A model generated the notes under the pieces. The model was not told the origin of the DNA. It did no database searches and saw only the letters and a list, made by a program, of their open reading frames with translations. This document shows, one piece after another, positions 45,409 through 54,203 of a DNA stretch of 54,658 nt. Both the position numbers and the translations under genes were made by a program. The DNA is from Luteitalea sp. Its GTDB lineage: Bacteria; Acidobacteriota; Vicinamibacteria; Vicinamibacterales; Vicinamibacteraceae. How positions within the stretch are numbered: position 1 is the first letter of the stretch; every line of letters begins with the position of its first letter. The DNA lies in the NCBI GenBank assembly GCA_009377495.1, contig WHTZ01000041.1, positions 1 through 54,658 of the forward strand, written 5' to 3'.

Positions 45409-46380
45409 ATGACCCTCACTGCATCTGCGAAGTGCTGCTCGCTGTTGTTGGCTGGTGTTTGTCTGGTCCTGCCACCATCCTTGCGGGCGCAAACCATTCC
45501 CAAGGACCAGCTCATTGCGATGACCGCGGAATGGAAGGGACCCCGCCTTCCCGACGGCCGTCCGAACGTTGCCGACGAGATCCTGAAACGTATGGAGCAC
45601 GTCACGATCGAGGAAGCGTGGGCGACTCTTCGCGGACAGAAGTACACGACCCAGTTCGAAGACGGCGACGAGTTCGAGCAAGGTCGATGGGAGATCCTGC
45701 ATGCGGATCAGGCGATCGTCGGCCGCGCCTTGACCGCCACGTATGCGCCCGCGCGCCCGGACGTCCAGCAGTACATCGACCAACAAGGGAAGCAGGCTGG
45801 ACGATCCGGACCACCCAACACCTGGCCGATTGACATGCTCCAACCGGGCGATGTGTACGTCGCAGATGGCTTCGGGAAGATCGCAGACGGAACCCTTATT
45901 GGCGACCGGCTGGGCAACACGATCTACGCCAACTCCGGGAATGGCGTGGTCTTCGATGGCTCCGCCAGAGACCTGGAAGGGCTGGAGGAGATCGACGGCT
46001 TCAATGCGTTCTTGCGGGCGTGGCACCCTTCCTATATTCAAAATATGATGCTGGTCGGCCTCAACACGCCGACTCGCATCGGTTCAGTGACAGCGATGCC
46101 GGGAGATGTGGTTCTCGCCAAGCGAGAGGGCGTGGTGTTCATCCCTGCTCACCTGGCCGAGCAGGTGGTCGACGAATCAGAGCGAACCAGGGTCCGAGAC
46201 GCGTTTGCCCATGCCATGGTCGGCAACGGCACGTACACAGCGGGACAGATGGATACGAAATGGACGGAGGAGATTCAGAAGAACTTCGTGAGCTGGGTCC
46301 AATCCAACAGTCAGCGCCTTCAGGATGAGCTCGGCGTGGCCCGGGAAACGATCGATGCCTTGTTGCAAGGGCGACCGTAG
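45409..46380 (+). CDS. Exported RraA-like (HMG aldolase-type) protein
   Basis: The 323-residue protein starts with a signal peptide (SLLLAGVCLVLPPSLRAQ). It contains a RraA-like domain with DVYVADGFGKIADGTLIGDRLGNTI, GVVFDGSARDLEGLEEI and PGDVVLAKREGVVFIP. In the aldolase-type members the G-x-x-R-D residues bind metal and oxaloacetate or HMG substrates. An exported RraA-like protein is unusual, since RraA regulators and aldolases are cytosolic. An AAGGGAGAAGC site lies before the ATG. The C-terminal 60 residues are an added helical tail. The amidohydrolase gene that follows is convergent. Confidence 0.8.
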   Translation: MTLTASAKCCSLLLAGVCLVLPPSLRAQTIPKDQLIAMTAEWKGPRLPDGRPNVADEILKRMEHVTIEEAWATLRGQKYTTQFEDGDEFEQGRWEILHADQAIVGRALTATYAPARPDVQQYIDQQGKQAGRSGPPNTWPIDMLQPGDVYVADGFGKIADGTLIGDRLGNTIYANSGNGVVFDGSARDLEGLEEIDGFNAFLRAWHPSYIQNMMLVGLNTPTRIGSVTAMPGDVVLAKREGVVFIPAHLAEQVVDESERTRVRDAFAHAMVGNGTYTAGQMDTKWTEEIQKNFVSWVQSNSQRLQDELGVARETIDALLQGRP

Positions 46381-46392
46381 ACTCCCACGCAG

Positions 46393-47331
46393 CTACGGCG
46401 AGTTGGCAAGGTCTTCGAAAAAGAGCGATTCCGCAGTCTTCCGAAGAATCTGTTCCTTGTCGGAGGGCGAGAGGAAGTGCGCATGATCGCGAAGGAGCCG
46501 CAGCGACGATTGGTAGTCATGCGGAGGCTGCGCTTGAAATGGCGCGTCCGACTCCCACATGCAGCGCTCTGGTCCGAACGACGCGACGATTCTTTCGATG
46601 AGCGACAGGAGATCAAGATAGGGTGGCCCCGTCCGGCTGAGCGCATAGAACGCGCCCACCTTGACTCGTACGTGTGGGTGACGCGCCAGATCACAAAGCA
46701 TCCGGGTCGCGGCGTCGACCTTCGTGTCGTCCAGGCCGATCCGTGCCAAGTGATCGATCACGACCGGCGTCTCCGGGAATCGACGACAGAAGCGGTTGAT
46801 TTCGGACAGATCCGTCGGATTCACCTGAAAGCTGAGGATGAGCCCCTGCTCGGCCCCAAAGCGATAGAGGGCCTCGTAATGAGGATGCGCCATCCAGTCC
46901 TTTCCTCGTCCGTCGAGACTCCCGCCGACAAGTCGAACGGCCCGCACCCCTGCCTCCCACAACTCTTGCACGTGTTCGAGTGGACGGGCGTCCTCGGACG
47001 CGACGTCGGCTAGGAGACCCGTTGCGCTGAACGTTCGCGGATAGCGCGCCACAGCATCGAGCAAGTAGCGGTGGTCGTCTTCATAGAAAGACATCTGGAC
47101 GAGGTTGATTCGTTCGACCCCTGCCGGACGACACTGCGCGAGCAATTCTTCCGGCGTGAAGCTGGGCGGATCCATGTCGCTCGTCCGCCAACGAGGCGCG
47201 AGAGGGTAGCGCTGGATGTCGGGCGTCCAGATGTGGACATGCGCGTCGACGACGCGTCCGTGGATCGAGTATGAATGCTCGGATTCGTTTGGATGCGCGG
47301 TGTTCATCCGGCCCTCCGCTGGCAACACCAT
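46393..47331 (-). CDS. Amidohydrolase-2 family metal hydrolase (TIM barrel)
   Basis: The 312-residue (or 304-residue) enzyme has the amidohydrolase-2 pattern. The N-terminal metal ligands are VVDAHVHIW (two His), the core has VNPTDLSEINRFCRRFPETPVVIDHLAR, and the C-terminal Asp is in CMWESDAPFQ. Family members include lactonases (for example L-fuconolactonase) and decarboxylases, and I cannot choose among them. The ATG at 47331 shares a base with the LysR stop (TAATG). An internal ATG at 47307 has a good GGAGGG site 4-5 bp upstream. Co-transcription with the LysR gene suggests that its product or substrate is the inducer. Confidence 0.85.
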   Translation of the reverse strand: MVLPAEGRMNTAHPNESEHSYSIHGRVVDAHVHIWTPDIQRYPLAPRWRTSDMDPPSFTPEELLAQCRPAGVERINLVQMSFYEDDHRYLLDAVARYPRTFSATGLLADVASEDARPLEHVQELWEAGVRAVRLVGGSLDGRGKDWMAHPHYEALYRFGAEQGLILSFQVNPTDLSEINRFCRRFPETPVVIDHLARIGLDDTKVDAATRMLCDLARHPHVRVKVGAFYALSRTGPPYLDLLSLIERIVASFGPERCMWESDAPFQAQPPHDYQSSLRLLRDHAHFLSPSDKEQILRKTAESLFFEDLANSP

Positions 47332-48242
47332 TACCGACTGCGCCGCGACGTATGGCGCAGCCGTGACGCGTGCCTACAAAGGTTGCAGAACACGCGAGCG
47401 GCGTGCGGCAAGCGGTCTACGGGAGGGGAGACGAGCCAGACCTCACACGCGATCTTGGATTCTTTCAGGCGCAGGTAGCGGAGTCCGCTGGTCATCGCAC
47501 GGTGGCGCGTGAGCACGCCGGCGTTGCCGCTGGTCTGCATCATTCTCTCGATCGCCTCCTCGTTTTCGAGCTCCATGGTGATGTTCGGCTGCGTTCCCGC
47601 CCGTTGGAAGAGCGGGTCGAGGACTTGGGTTCTCGTATGGCTGTCTTCGGAGAACGCGATGAGAGGAAAACGGCACAGCCCACGAATCGGGATGCGGCGT
47701 CGCTTCGCCAACGGGTGGTCGTTCGGGACGACAATGACGAACTCTTCTTCATAGAGCGGTTCGTAGTGCAGGCCGCGCGCGGCGCTAAGCCCGGTGCGCG
47801 CATAGACGATGCCGAGGTCCAACTCTCCGCACGCAATCTTGTGAACCACCTGCTCCGCAGTGCCCGTCATCAAGTGGACGCGCACGCGCGGATGTTTGTC
47901 TTGGAGGGCGCGCAACGCATCCAAGATCAGGAAATACAAGATACTCGTTCCCGTGCCGATCCGCACGTCGCCATCTTCGAGCTGCTGCAGATCGCCGATG
48001 CGGCGGCGGGCGTCCCGGATTTCTCGCCTGATGGTGCGCATTAAGTCGCAGAGCAAGCGTCCCGTTTCAGTGAGCTGCACGCCGCGGCCGACGCGCACGA
48101 GCAGGCGGTCGCCCACATCTTCAGCCAATAGACGGACTTGGCGGTGAATCGCCGAGTGCGAGATGTGCAGCGCCTCGCCGGCGCGGCTGTACGAGCCGTG
48201 GTCGGCCGCGGCTAGCAGCATTTCCAACTGTCGGACGTCCAT
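47331..48242 (-). CDS. LysR-family transcriptional regulator
   Basis: The 303-residue protein has an N-terminal LysR winged helix (MDVRQLEMLLAAADHGSYSRAGEALHISHSAIHRQVRLLAE). The periplasmic-binding-like effector domain has VRIGTGTSILYFLILDALRAL, LDLGIVYAR, YEEEFVIVVPNDHPLA and GVLTRH. It is divergent from the glycosidase gene (start 48367), so the 124-bp gap should hold its operator. It is coupled to the amidohydrolase, and together they are likely a small regulon controlling the nearby glycan genes. Confidence 0.92.
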   Translation of the reverse strand: MDVRQLEMLLAAADHGSYSRAGEALHISHSAIHRQVRLLAEDVGDRLLVRVGRGVQLTETGRLLCDLMRTIRREIRDARRRIGDLQQLEDGDVRIGTGTSILYFLILDALRALQDKHPRVRVHLMTGTAEQVVHKIACGELDLGIVYARTGLSAARGLHYEPLYEEEFVIVVPNDHPLAKRRRIPIRGLCRFPLIAFSEDSHTRTQVLDPLFQRAGTQPNITMELENEEAIERMMQTSGNAGVLTRHRAMTSGLRYLRLKESKIACEVWLVSPPVDRLPHAARVFCNLCRHASRLRHTSRRSR

Positions 48243-48294
48243 GGCACCTCCGCATGTAAAGCTGTCTTCATCTGAAACACTTCTGGTCTAGGAA

Positions 48295-48332
48295 TTCTAA
48301 TTGTGGGAATAGTAGCCCTTCTCTATGCTTGC
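48295..48332. promoter_or_regulatory. Promoter-region motif shared with the sulfatase unit (copy 1)
   Basis: TTCTAATTG followed by TGGGAATAGTAGCCCTTCT and CTATGCTTGC is similar to 52578-52615: 30 of 38 bases match without gaps. It sits in the LysR/glycosidase divergent gap, 35 bp before the glycosidase start. TCTGAAAC precedes it in both places, at different distances. It could be a shared operator or promoter. Confidence 0.6.
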
Positions 48333-48366
48333 CGCGTGTGCTGACGGGAAGCGAATCGGCAGGATC

Positions 48367-50988
48367 ATGTACCGACGCGAGCTCTTTCGTTTCGTCCCGG
48401 CCGCCGGACTGTTGTCCCGGTCCCTCTTCTCGAGAGGCCTGAGCGGAGCGGACGCCGTGTCGGCCCCGCTTTCGGAAGCCCATTTTCCCAGCCGTCTTCA
48501 CCAGTTCGTCTGGCGAAACTGGGAGCTCGCCAACCTGGAGCGGATGGCGGAGACCGTCGAGGCCGAACCAGCGCAGATCCAGGCGATTGCCGATTCGATG
48601 GGGCTTCCGGCGAAGCCGGCGCTCAGCGACGACCAATTGCGCCGGTTCTACATTACGGTCATCCGTCAGAACTGGCATCTGCTGCCGAATAGGCAGATCC
48701 AAACGCTGCTCGGTTGGGACGCTCGGCGCTTCGACTTCACCCTGAAGGAAGACGACTTCCTCGACCACAAACTGGGAGCGAAACCGCGTTGTCCGGCGCT
48801 GCGCTATCGTACGCCGAGTAGGGAGGAGGCCCGCAAGGCTGCGGCGGTCCGCGCGACCGTACGCGAGACCTTCGGCGAGGCGTGGGACCGGCCGGGTGAA
48901 CCGCCGTTTGCGTTCGTCAAGCATCTGAGCGAGACCGACTATAGCGATCGACGCGATCCAAACGCCGAAATCCGGGATGGCGAAATCGACCTTACCTCCG
49001 GCTGGTCGATCGCAGTGGTCAAGGGCGGGCTTCTCGAGGCTGCGGCCGAACGGCTGACGAGGTATCTACGCCAGGCCATGGGTACGACGATCGTTTCGGA
49101 CGCCGCACGGAAGATCGAGCTCAACGTCGATCCTGATGCGGGCGGGATTCGCATCGAAACGACCTCCGATCACCTTCGCGTTGCCTCATCGTCGCCCGAA
49201 GGCGTCGGACGCGCAGTCGCTTATTTGCAGAACCACTTGGAGACGCGCGGCGGACCGTTCCTCGAACCGGGAACAATTCACCTCGAAGAGAACTGGGACG
49301 TTCGGTTTCTGTATTCGTTCTTCGCGCTCTACGGCGATCCGCTCATGGAGCCGGAGACAGATCCCTTCCCCGACGGTTACCTCGAGAAGCTCGTCCGCGT
49401 CGGCATCAACGGCGTCTGGATGCAGGCCGTCCTCAATACGCTCGCGCCGTCGGAGGCGTTTCCAGAGTTCGGCGAAGGCTGGGAAACGCGGCTGAAGAAC
49501 CTCAATGCGCTCATCGATCGAGCGGCGCGTTACGGCATCAAAGTCTATCTGTATGTGAATGAGCCGCGCGCGATGCCGGCCTCGTTCTTCGAGCATCATC
49601 CGGACGTACGCGGCTCGTCGCATCGAGACCTGTGGGCGATGTGCACGAGCGTTCCCCGTGTGCGCACATGGATCTCCGACAGTCTGGCACACGTGATGCG
49701 CCACGCGCCGAACCTAGGTGGGTTCTTCACCATCTCCATGTCGGAGAACCACACCAATTGCTTTTCGCACGGTGGCACCTGGGGAACGGGCGCGCCGAAC
49801 GGTGGAGACTGCCCGCGATGCGCGAAGCGCGTCAGTTGGGACGCCATCGCGGAGTTGTTCACCGCGATGCGGGACGGCATTCGCCGGGAGAGCGCCGCCG
49901 CCCAGATCCTGCATTGGGACTGGGGATGGGGCGACAAGCTGGCTGAGAATCTCATTCCGCGGTTGGCAAAGGACGTGATCGTTCAAAGCATCAGCGAGTG
50001 GGAGACGCCCTTGGAGCGGGGTGGCGTCAAATCGCAGGTCGGCGAATATTCGATGTCCGTGGTGGGGCCCGGCCCTCGGGCCACACGCAACTGGAGACAC
50101 GCTCGTGAGGCGGGTTTGAAGACCTCCGCGAAGGTGCAATTCAACAACACATGGGAGCTCGCAGCGGTCCCGTACATTCCCGTTCCAGCTCTCGTCCTGC
50201 AGCATTGTGAAAATCTCTCCCGCGAGGCGCTGTCCGTGCTGATGGCGTCGTGGACCTTGGGCGGATACCCGTCACCGAATTTGGCCGCGGCACACGCCTA
50301 CTACTATCGGTCACACGCGTCGCAGGAGGAGATTCTCACCGACGTGGCTGTGGGCCGGTACGGGGCGAAGGCCGCACCGGACGTCGTCGCGGCGTGGCGC
50401 CAGTTCAGCCGCGCGTTTCAGGAGTTTCCGTACGGCGTGCATATGTACTTGATTCCCACGCATCACGGTCCAGCCAACTTACTGCGTCTGACCCGGGTGG
50501 AGCACAAGCCGGGAATGATTCTCTTTCCGCAGGACGCGTACAGCCTTTGGTCCCGCAAGTATCCGCCCGACGTCGTGCAAAGTCAGTTCCGGAAGATGTC
50601 CTCCCTCTGGGCGGAAGGACTGCCGCTGCTCGAGCGCGCCGCTCGTCAAGCGCCCCCCTCGCGGCGGCGCGCGGCGGAGCTCGATCTGGCGGTCGCACAC
50701 ACCTGCCGACGCCATTTCGAAAGCGTCGCCAATCAAGTCGAGTTCTATCGACTGCGCGCGCTCCTCGATGAGCCGGGCGCGGCTCGTGGGAGGGCGGTCC
50801 AGCGGATGCGGGAGATCATCGATGACGAAGCGACGCTGGCCAAGGAGCAGTTCCACACCGCGCGAGAGCACTCGGTCGTTGCCTACGAGGCCTCGAATCA
50901 CTATTTCTATCGTCCGCTCGATTTGGCCGAGAAGGTGCTGAACTGCAAATGGAGCGGCGCCGCATTGGAACGGCGAGCCCACGCGTAA
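48367..50988 (+). CDS. Exported glycoside-hydrolase-like protein (GH20/GH67-type architecture)
   Basis: The 873-residue protein starts MYRRELFRFVPAAGLL, a possible Tat signal. A helical leader region is followed by a domain like the N-terminal domains of GH20/GH67 (IELNVDPDAGGIRIETTSDHLRVASSSPEGVGRAVAYL, about residues 245-285). A large TIM-barrel-like part follows: YGIKVYLYVNEPRAMP, then FTISMSENHTNCFSHGG. A CPRC pair in GGDCPRCAKR may bind metal, and a C-terminal helical domain with many Arg residues closes the protein. The Glu of MSENHT is a candidate catalytic residue. The family is not one I can name with certainty. A frame-shifted fragment of a paralogue lies at 52395. Confidence 0.65.
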   Translation: MYRRELFRFVPAAGLLSRSLFSRGLSGADAVSAPLSEAHFPSRLHQFVWRNWELANLERMAETVEAEPAQIQAIADSMGLPAKPALSDDQLRRFYITVIRQNWHLLPNRQIQTLLGWDARRFDFTLKEDDFLDHKLGAKPRCPALRYRTPSREEARKAAAVRATVRETFGEAWDRPGEPPFAFVKHLSETDYSDRRDPNAEIRDGEIDLTSGWSIAVVKGGLLEAAAERLTRYLRQAMGTTIVSDAARKIELNVDPDAGGIRIETTSDHLRVASSSPEGVGRAVAYLQNHLETRGGPFLEPGTIHLEENWDVRFLYSFFALYGDPLMEPETDPFPDGYLEKLVRVGINGVWMQAVLNTLAPSEAFPEFGEGWETRLKNLNALIDRAARYGIKVYLYVNEPRAMPASFFEHHPDVRGSSHRDLWAMCTSVPRVRTWISDSLAHVMRHAPNLGGFFTISMSENHTNCFSHGGTWGTGAPNGGDCPRCAKRVSWDAIAELFTAMRDGIRRESAAAQILHWDWGWGDKLAENLIPRLAKDVIVQSISEWETPLERGGVKSQVGEYSMSVVGPGPRATRNWRHAREAGLKTSAKVQFNNTWELAAVPYIPVPALVLQHCENLSREALSVLMASWTLGGYPSPNLAAAHAYYYRSHASQEEILTDVAVGRYGAKAAPDVVAAWRQFSRAFQEFPYGVHMYLIPTHHGPANLLRLTRVEHKPGMILFPQDAYSLWSRKYPPDVVQSQFRKMSSLWAEGLPLLERAARQAPPSRRRAAELDLAVAHTCRRHFESVANQVEFYRLRALLDEPGAARGRAVQRMREIIDDEATLAKEQFHTAREHSVVAYEASNHYFYRPLDLAEKVLNCKWSGAALERRAHA

Positions 50989-51035
50989 GAACCCGTGCAG
51001 AAACTAAGTGTGTCAGCTGCTCGCACTGACGCCCG

Positions 51036-52295
51036 CTACGTCCACTTCCGGGTAGTCGCGTCCCACGCAAGCATCCGACGCTCGAACCAGGACTGGTTGG
51101 CGCCTGCGACGGCGACGACGCCGTAAAGCCCCAGGGTGGCGGGGCAGTTCAAGGCTTCTCCGTGGCGAATGGCCGCGTGAAAATTGCCGTAGTGGAGAGG
51201 AATACTCTCATCTCCGCTCTTCTTGTGGGTCTCAACGACTTCTCGGGATTCTTCATCGACGATCTCCCAGCCTTCGGACGTGAAGATCAACGTAGCCTTG
51301 TGTCCTCGAATGAGGTGCTCGATCCGCCGGCTGTTGGCCATGGTACCCAGAATGTGGACCGTCATTCCGGGGGTGACGTCTTTCACTACTGGGTATTCCG
51401 CGAGCATTTCGAAGTTGTCGGGAAGTTCCCGGCCGTCGTCCCAGAGGTAAATCCCTCCCATGCCAGCCACGCGTGAGGGGAAGGTCAGCCCGCACGCCTT
51501 GAGGATGCGCGTCAGCCGGTGGACGAACAGGTCTGTGGCGATTCCACCCGAGTAGTCCTTGTAATTGCGCCACTCGTAATAGCGCGGGGCATTCCACGGG
51601 CGCTTGGGCGCTGGTCCCAGCCAGGCCTCCCAGTCCAAGTCCGGAGGCTTGGGGAGCTTCGGATCCACGCCCGTTCGCCAGGGCCCCTGCTCTGCCGGAT
51701 AGGTCCGGACATACTCGATTTGGGCGGCCACGACGGGACCCAGCTTTCCCGCCCGGATGGCCTCGTAGGCGCTGGCGTAACTGTCGTCGCTCATGCCCTG
51801 GACGTCCACCTGGAACTTCAGTCCCGTCTGCCGGACCTTGTCGACCACGGCCAGGGACTCCTCCACGCTGTGGGTCATGGGCTTCTCGCAGTAGACGTGC
51901 TTTCCCGCGTCCAGAGCATCCAGGGCCTGACGGGAATGCCAGTGCTCCGGCGTACAAATGGAGACGGTGTCCACGTCCCTCATCTCGAGGATGTTCCGGT
52001 AGTCCTTGACCAGCTCCGCCCGGCCTCCCGCCCTCCAAATCTGATCCTGGAAGTTTCGGGCCCGGGTTTCGTAGACATCGCAGACAGCCAGGACTCGCAC
52101 GTTCTCCTGCCGATGCATGTCCAAGAGGGCGCGCAAGTGCGACTGGCTGATCCCTCCACAGCCGATGATGGCGGCGTTGAGCCGGTCGTTGGCGCCCACG
52201 ACTTGGGCGTAACTGGCCGCCGTGAAGGAGGCCGCAGTGGCTGAAGCCAGGGTTGTGGTTTTGAGAAATTCTCGACGGGTTGCTTGTTTTTTCAT
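51036..52295 (-). CDS. Tat-exported Gfo/Idh/MocA-family oxidoreductase
   Basis: The 419-residue protein starts with a Tat signal (KKQATRREFLKTTTLASAT). A Rossmann domain follows with AAIIGCGGISQSHLRALL and the conserved Glu-Lys-Pro (KHVYCEKPMTHS). The C-terminal catalytic alpha/beta domain has GPWRTGVDPKLPKPP, YYEWRNYKDYSGGIATDLFVHRL and YGNFHAAIRHGEALNCP. Family members oxidise or reduce sugars, or act as 3-keto-glucoside-forming enzymes in Bacteroidota and Acidobacteriota. The genomic context (glycosidase, sulfatase) suggests a carbohydrate substrate. It is convergent with the glycosidase gene and divergent from the sulfatase. Confidence 0.92.
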   Translation of the reverse strand: MKKQATRREFLKTTTLASATAASFTAASYAQVVGANDRLNAAIIGCGGISQSHLRALLDMHRQENVRVLAVCDVYETRARNFQDQIWRAGGRAELVKDYRNILEMRDVDTVSICTPEHWHSRQALDALDAGKHVYCEKPMTHSVEESLAVVDKVRQTGLKFQVDVQGMSDDSYASAYEAIRAGKLGPVVAAQIEYVRTYPAEQGPWRTGVDPKLPKPPDLDWEAWLGPAPKRPWNAPRYYEWRNYKDYSGGIATDLFVHRLTRILKACGLTFPSRVAGMGGIYLWDDGRELPDNFEMLAEYPVVKDVTPGMTVHILGTMANSRRIEHLIRGHKATLIFTSEGWEIVDEESREVVETHKKSGDESIPLHYGNFHAAIRHGEALNCPATLGLYGVVAVAGANQSWFERRMLAWDATTRKWT

Positions 52296-52394
52296 GTCAA
52301 CTCCCGGCCGGGCGGGCGGGCTCGCGGAGGCTGATCCCTGCGCGGTCTGAGCTCATAGTAACCGATGCAACCATCGGTGCGATTTCTGGCCTGG

Positions 52395-52560
52395 TCATCG
52401 TCGCATCGAGATCTGTGGGCGATGCACACGAGCGTTCTCCGTGTGGGCGAATGGATCGCCGACGGTCTGGGGCACGTGGTGCGCCACGCGCCGAACCTGG
52501 GACGGGCTCTTCGCAATCTCCGTGTCGGAGAACCACACTTTGATCTGTCTCAAGAGGAGA
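52395..52560 (+). pseudogene. Fragment of a paralogue of the glycoside-hydrolase gene, frameshifted
   Basis: The frame SSHRDLWAMHTSVLRV, then WIADGLGHVVRHAPNLG, matches residues of the intact gene at 49615-49725 (SSHRDLWAMCTSVPRV, then SDSLAHVMRHAPNLGG). After NLG the reading shifts to another frame, giving GLFAISVSENHT, which matches GFFTISMSENHT. Only about 165 bp remain, so this is a relic of a second glycosidase gene. Confidence 0.85.
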
Positions 52561-52577
52561 CATCTACTATCTGAAAC

Positions 52578-52615
52578 TTCTAATTGCTGGCATAGCAGTC
52601 CTTGTCCATACTTGC
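52578..52615. promoter_or_regulatory. Promoter-region motif shared with the glycosidase gene (copy 2)
   Basis: TTCTAATTGCTGGCATAGCA, then GTCCTTGTCCATACTTGC, matches 48295-48332 at 30 of 38 bases. It lies 25 bp before the first possible start of the sulfatase and after the glycosidase relic, as if the region had once been the 5' flank of a gene of the same regulon. Confidence 0.6.
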
Positions 52616-52635
52616 AAAATGCAGGGGACACTAGT

Positions 52636-52710
52636 ATGAGTGCGGAGTTTGGCGGTGGGGACGAATCCACGGATATTTCTGCAAGGCATCCGGAGTCGGT
52701 CGTGCCGAGT
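52636..52710 (+). pseudogene. C-terminal fragment of another sulfatase gene
   Basis: From the ATG at 52636 the frame reads GDESTDISARHPESVV, the signature end of sulfatases (compare GESKDISARHPEVVARL near the end of the intact gene, 54010-54060). It ends in unrelated sequence. It is out of frame with the intact sulfatase that begins nearby and overlaps its first codons. It appears to be the 3' end of a deleted sulfatase gene. Confidence 0.75.
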
Positions 52711-54181
52711 CTTGGTGTATGGCGCTGCGCTGTTGTTCGGAGTCATCCTCGCTCCCGGTGCCGCCAATGAACCTGTTCGGCCACCGAACATCATCCTGAT
52801 CAACGCCGACAATCTTGGCTACGGTGACCTCGGGGTCTACGGTTCCACGCTTCATCGTACCCCGAGAATCGACGCCATGGCGACGGAAGGGATTCGCTTC
52901 ACCGATTTCTATGCAGCGAGCCCTGTCTGCACGCCGTCGCGAGCCGCTTTGCTGACCGGGAGCTACCCGCGTCGCAACAGCATGCACGAGTTCGACTGGG
53001 ACGGCAGCGTCCTGCGTCCGGTATCACCGCATGGGCTGCATCCTGACGAGGTGACTCTGGCCGAGCTGCTCCGCGAGCGGGGATACTACACGGCCTGCCT
53101 CGGCAAGTGGCATCTCGGCGATCAGAACGAATTTCTGCCGCCGGCGCACGGTTTCGATTACTTTCTTGGTCTGCTATACAGCGACGAGATGGACAATTCG
53201 TACACCGCCCATCGCTGGCCACCGATGCCTCTGATGCTCAACGACCGCGTGGTGGAGGCGCCGGCGAAACTGGAAACCATGACGCGCCGATACACGGAGC
53301 AGGCGCAGCGATTGATCCGGGACCATCGCGACCAACCGTTCTTCATCTATCTGCCCCACATGTCTCCCGGCAGCCGGACCGAGCCGATCGCAGGAACCGA
53401 GTTCCAAGGCAAGTCACGTAACGGTAAATATGGCGACACGATCGAGGAGCTCGATTGGTCCACAGGTGAGATACTCGACACCCTGGCGGAACTGGGCCTG
53501 CAGGAGCGCACCCTCGTCATCTGGACGGCGGACAACGGTGCGCCGCCGCCCCGGGGAACCAAACATCATGGCAGCTACGGGCCGCTCGTGCCTCGGGTCC
53601 GCTACGATGCAGCCGAGGGCGGTTTACGAGTACCGTTCATAGCCCGTTGGCCGGACAGGATCAAACCGGGCACCGTGTGCCGCGAAATTGCGACCAACAT
53701 GGACCTCTTCACGACGCTCGCGAACCTCGCGGGCGCGGATATTCCCCGGGACAGGATCATTGACGGTAAGGACATCCTCCCGCTGCTCACGGGCGTGCCG
53801 GGCGCGAAGTCTCCGCACGAGGCGTTCTATTACTACATGGGTGGGCAGTTGCAGGGCGTCCGATCCGGTAGGTGGAAGCTGCTGCTAGCGATGGAGAAAC
53901 CGCTGCTTCAGCTCGGAATGGGAGAGCTCGGCTTTTCGGTCTCGGGCCGGTACAGCCGGTTATTCGGCGATCCCGTCCCGGCAAGGCTGTTCGATCTGGA
54001 GGCCGATATTGGCGAATCCAAAGATATTTCTGCAAGGCATCCGGAGGTGGTGGCGCGGCTGACGGCGCTGGCCGAGAAGGCCCGCAACGATATCGGCGAT
54101 CTGGACCGGCCGGGAAAAGGCATACGTCCGGCAGGACATGTCGCGAATCCACAGCCGCAGGTCCTGGCAAAGCAACCATGA
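52640..54181 (+). CDS. Formylglycine-dependent sulfatase (arylsulfatase type)
   Basis: The up to 513-residue enzyme has a hydrophobic export signal (VLVYGAALLFGVILAPGAANE). The core is NIILINADNLGYGDLGVYG, the activation motif VCTPSRAALLTG (Cys 97 in the long form, to be converted to formylglycine), GYYTACLGKWHLGDQ, FIYLPHMSPG, WTADNGAPPP and FIARWPDRI. One metal ligand position reads ADN instead of the common ADD. It hydrolyses a sulfate ester, probably of a glycan, in the periplasm. The start is uncertain: the GTG at 52640 runs through a relic, and TTG 52712 or GTG 52715 start directly at the signal. Confidence 0.88.
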   Translation: MRSLAVGTNPRIFLQGIRSRSCRVLVYGAALLFGVILAPGAANEPVRPPNIILINADNLGYGDLGVYGSTLHRTPRIDAMATEGIRFTDFYAASPVCTPSRAALLTGSYPRRNSMHEFDWDGSVLRPVSPHGLHPDEVTLAELLRERGYYTACLGKWHLGDQNEFLPPAHGFDYFLGLLYSDEMDNSYTAHRWPPMPLMLNDRVVEAPAKLETMTRRYTEQAQRLIRDHRDQPFFIYLPHMSPGSRTEPIAGTEFQGKSRNGKYGDTIEELDWSTGEILDTLAELGLQERTLVIWTADNGAPPPRGTKHHGSYGPLVPRVRYDAAEGGLRVPFIARWPDRIKPGTVCREIATNMDLFTTLANLAGADIPRDRIIDGKDILPLLTGVPGAKSPHEAFYYYMGGQLQGVRSGRWKLLLAMEKPLLQLGMGELGFSVSGRYSRLFGDPVPARLFDLEADIGESKDISARHPEVVARLTALAEKARNDIGDLDRPGKGIRPAGHVANPQPQVLAKQP

Positions 54182-54203
54182 AATGTAAGGAGCACACTCA
54201 CCG

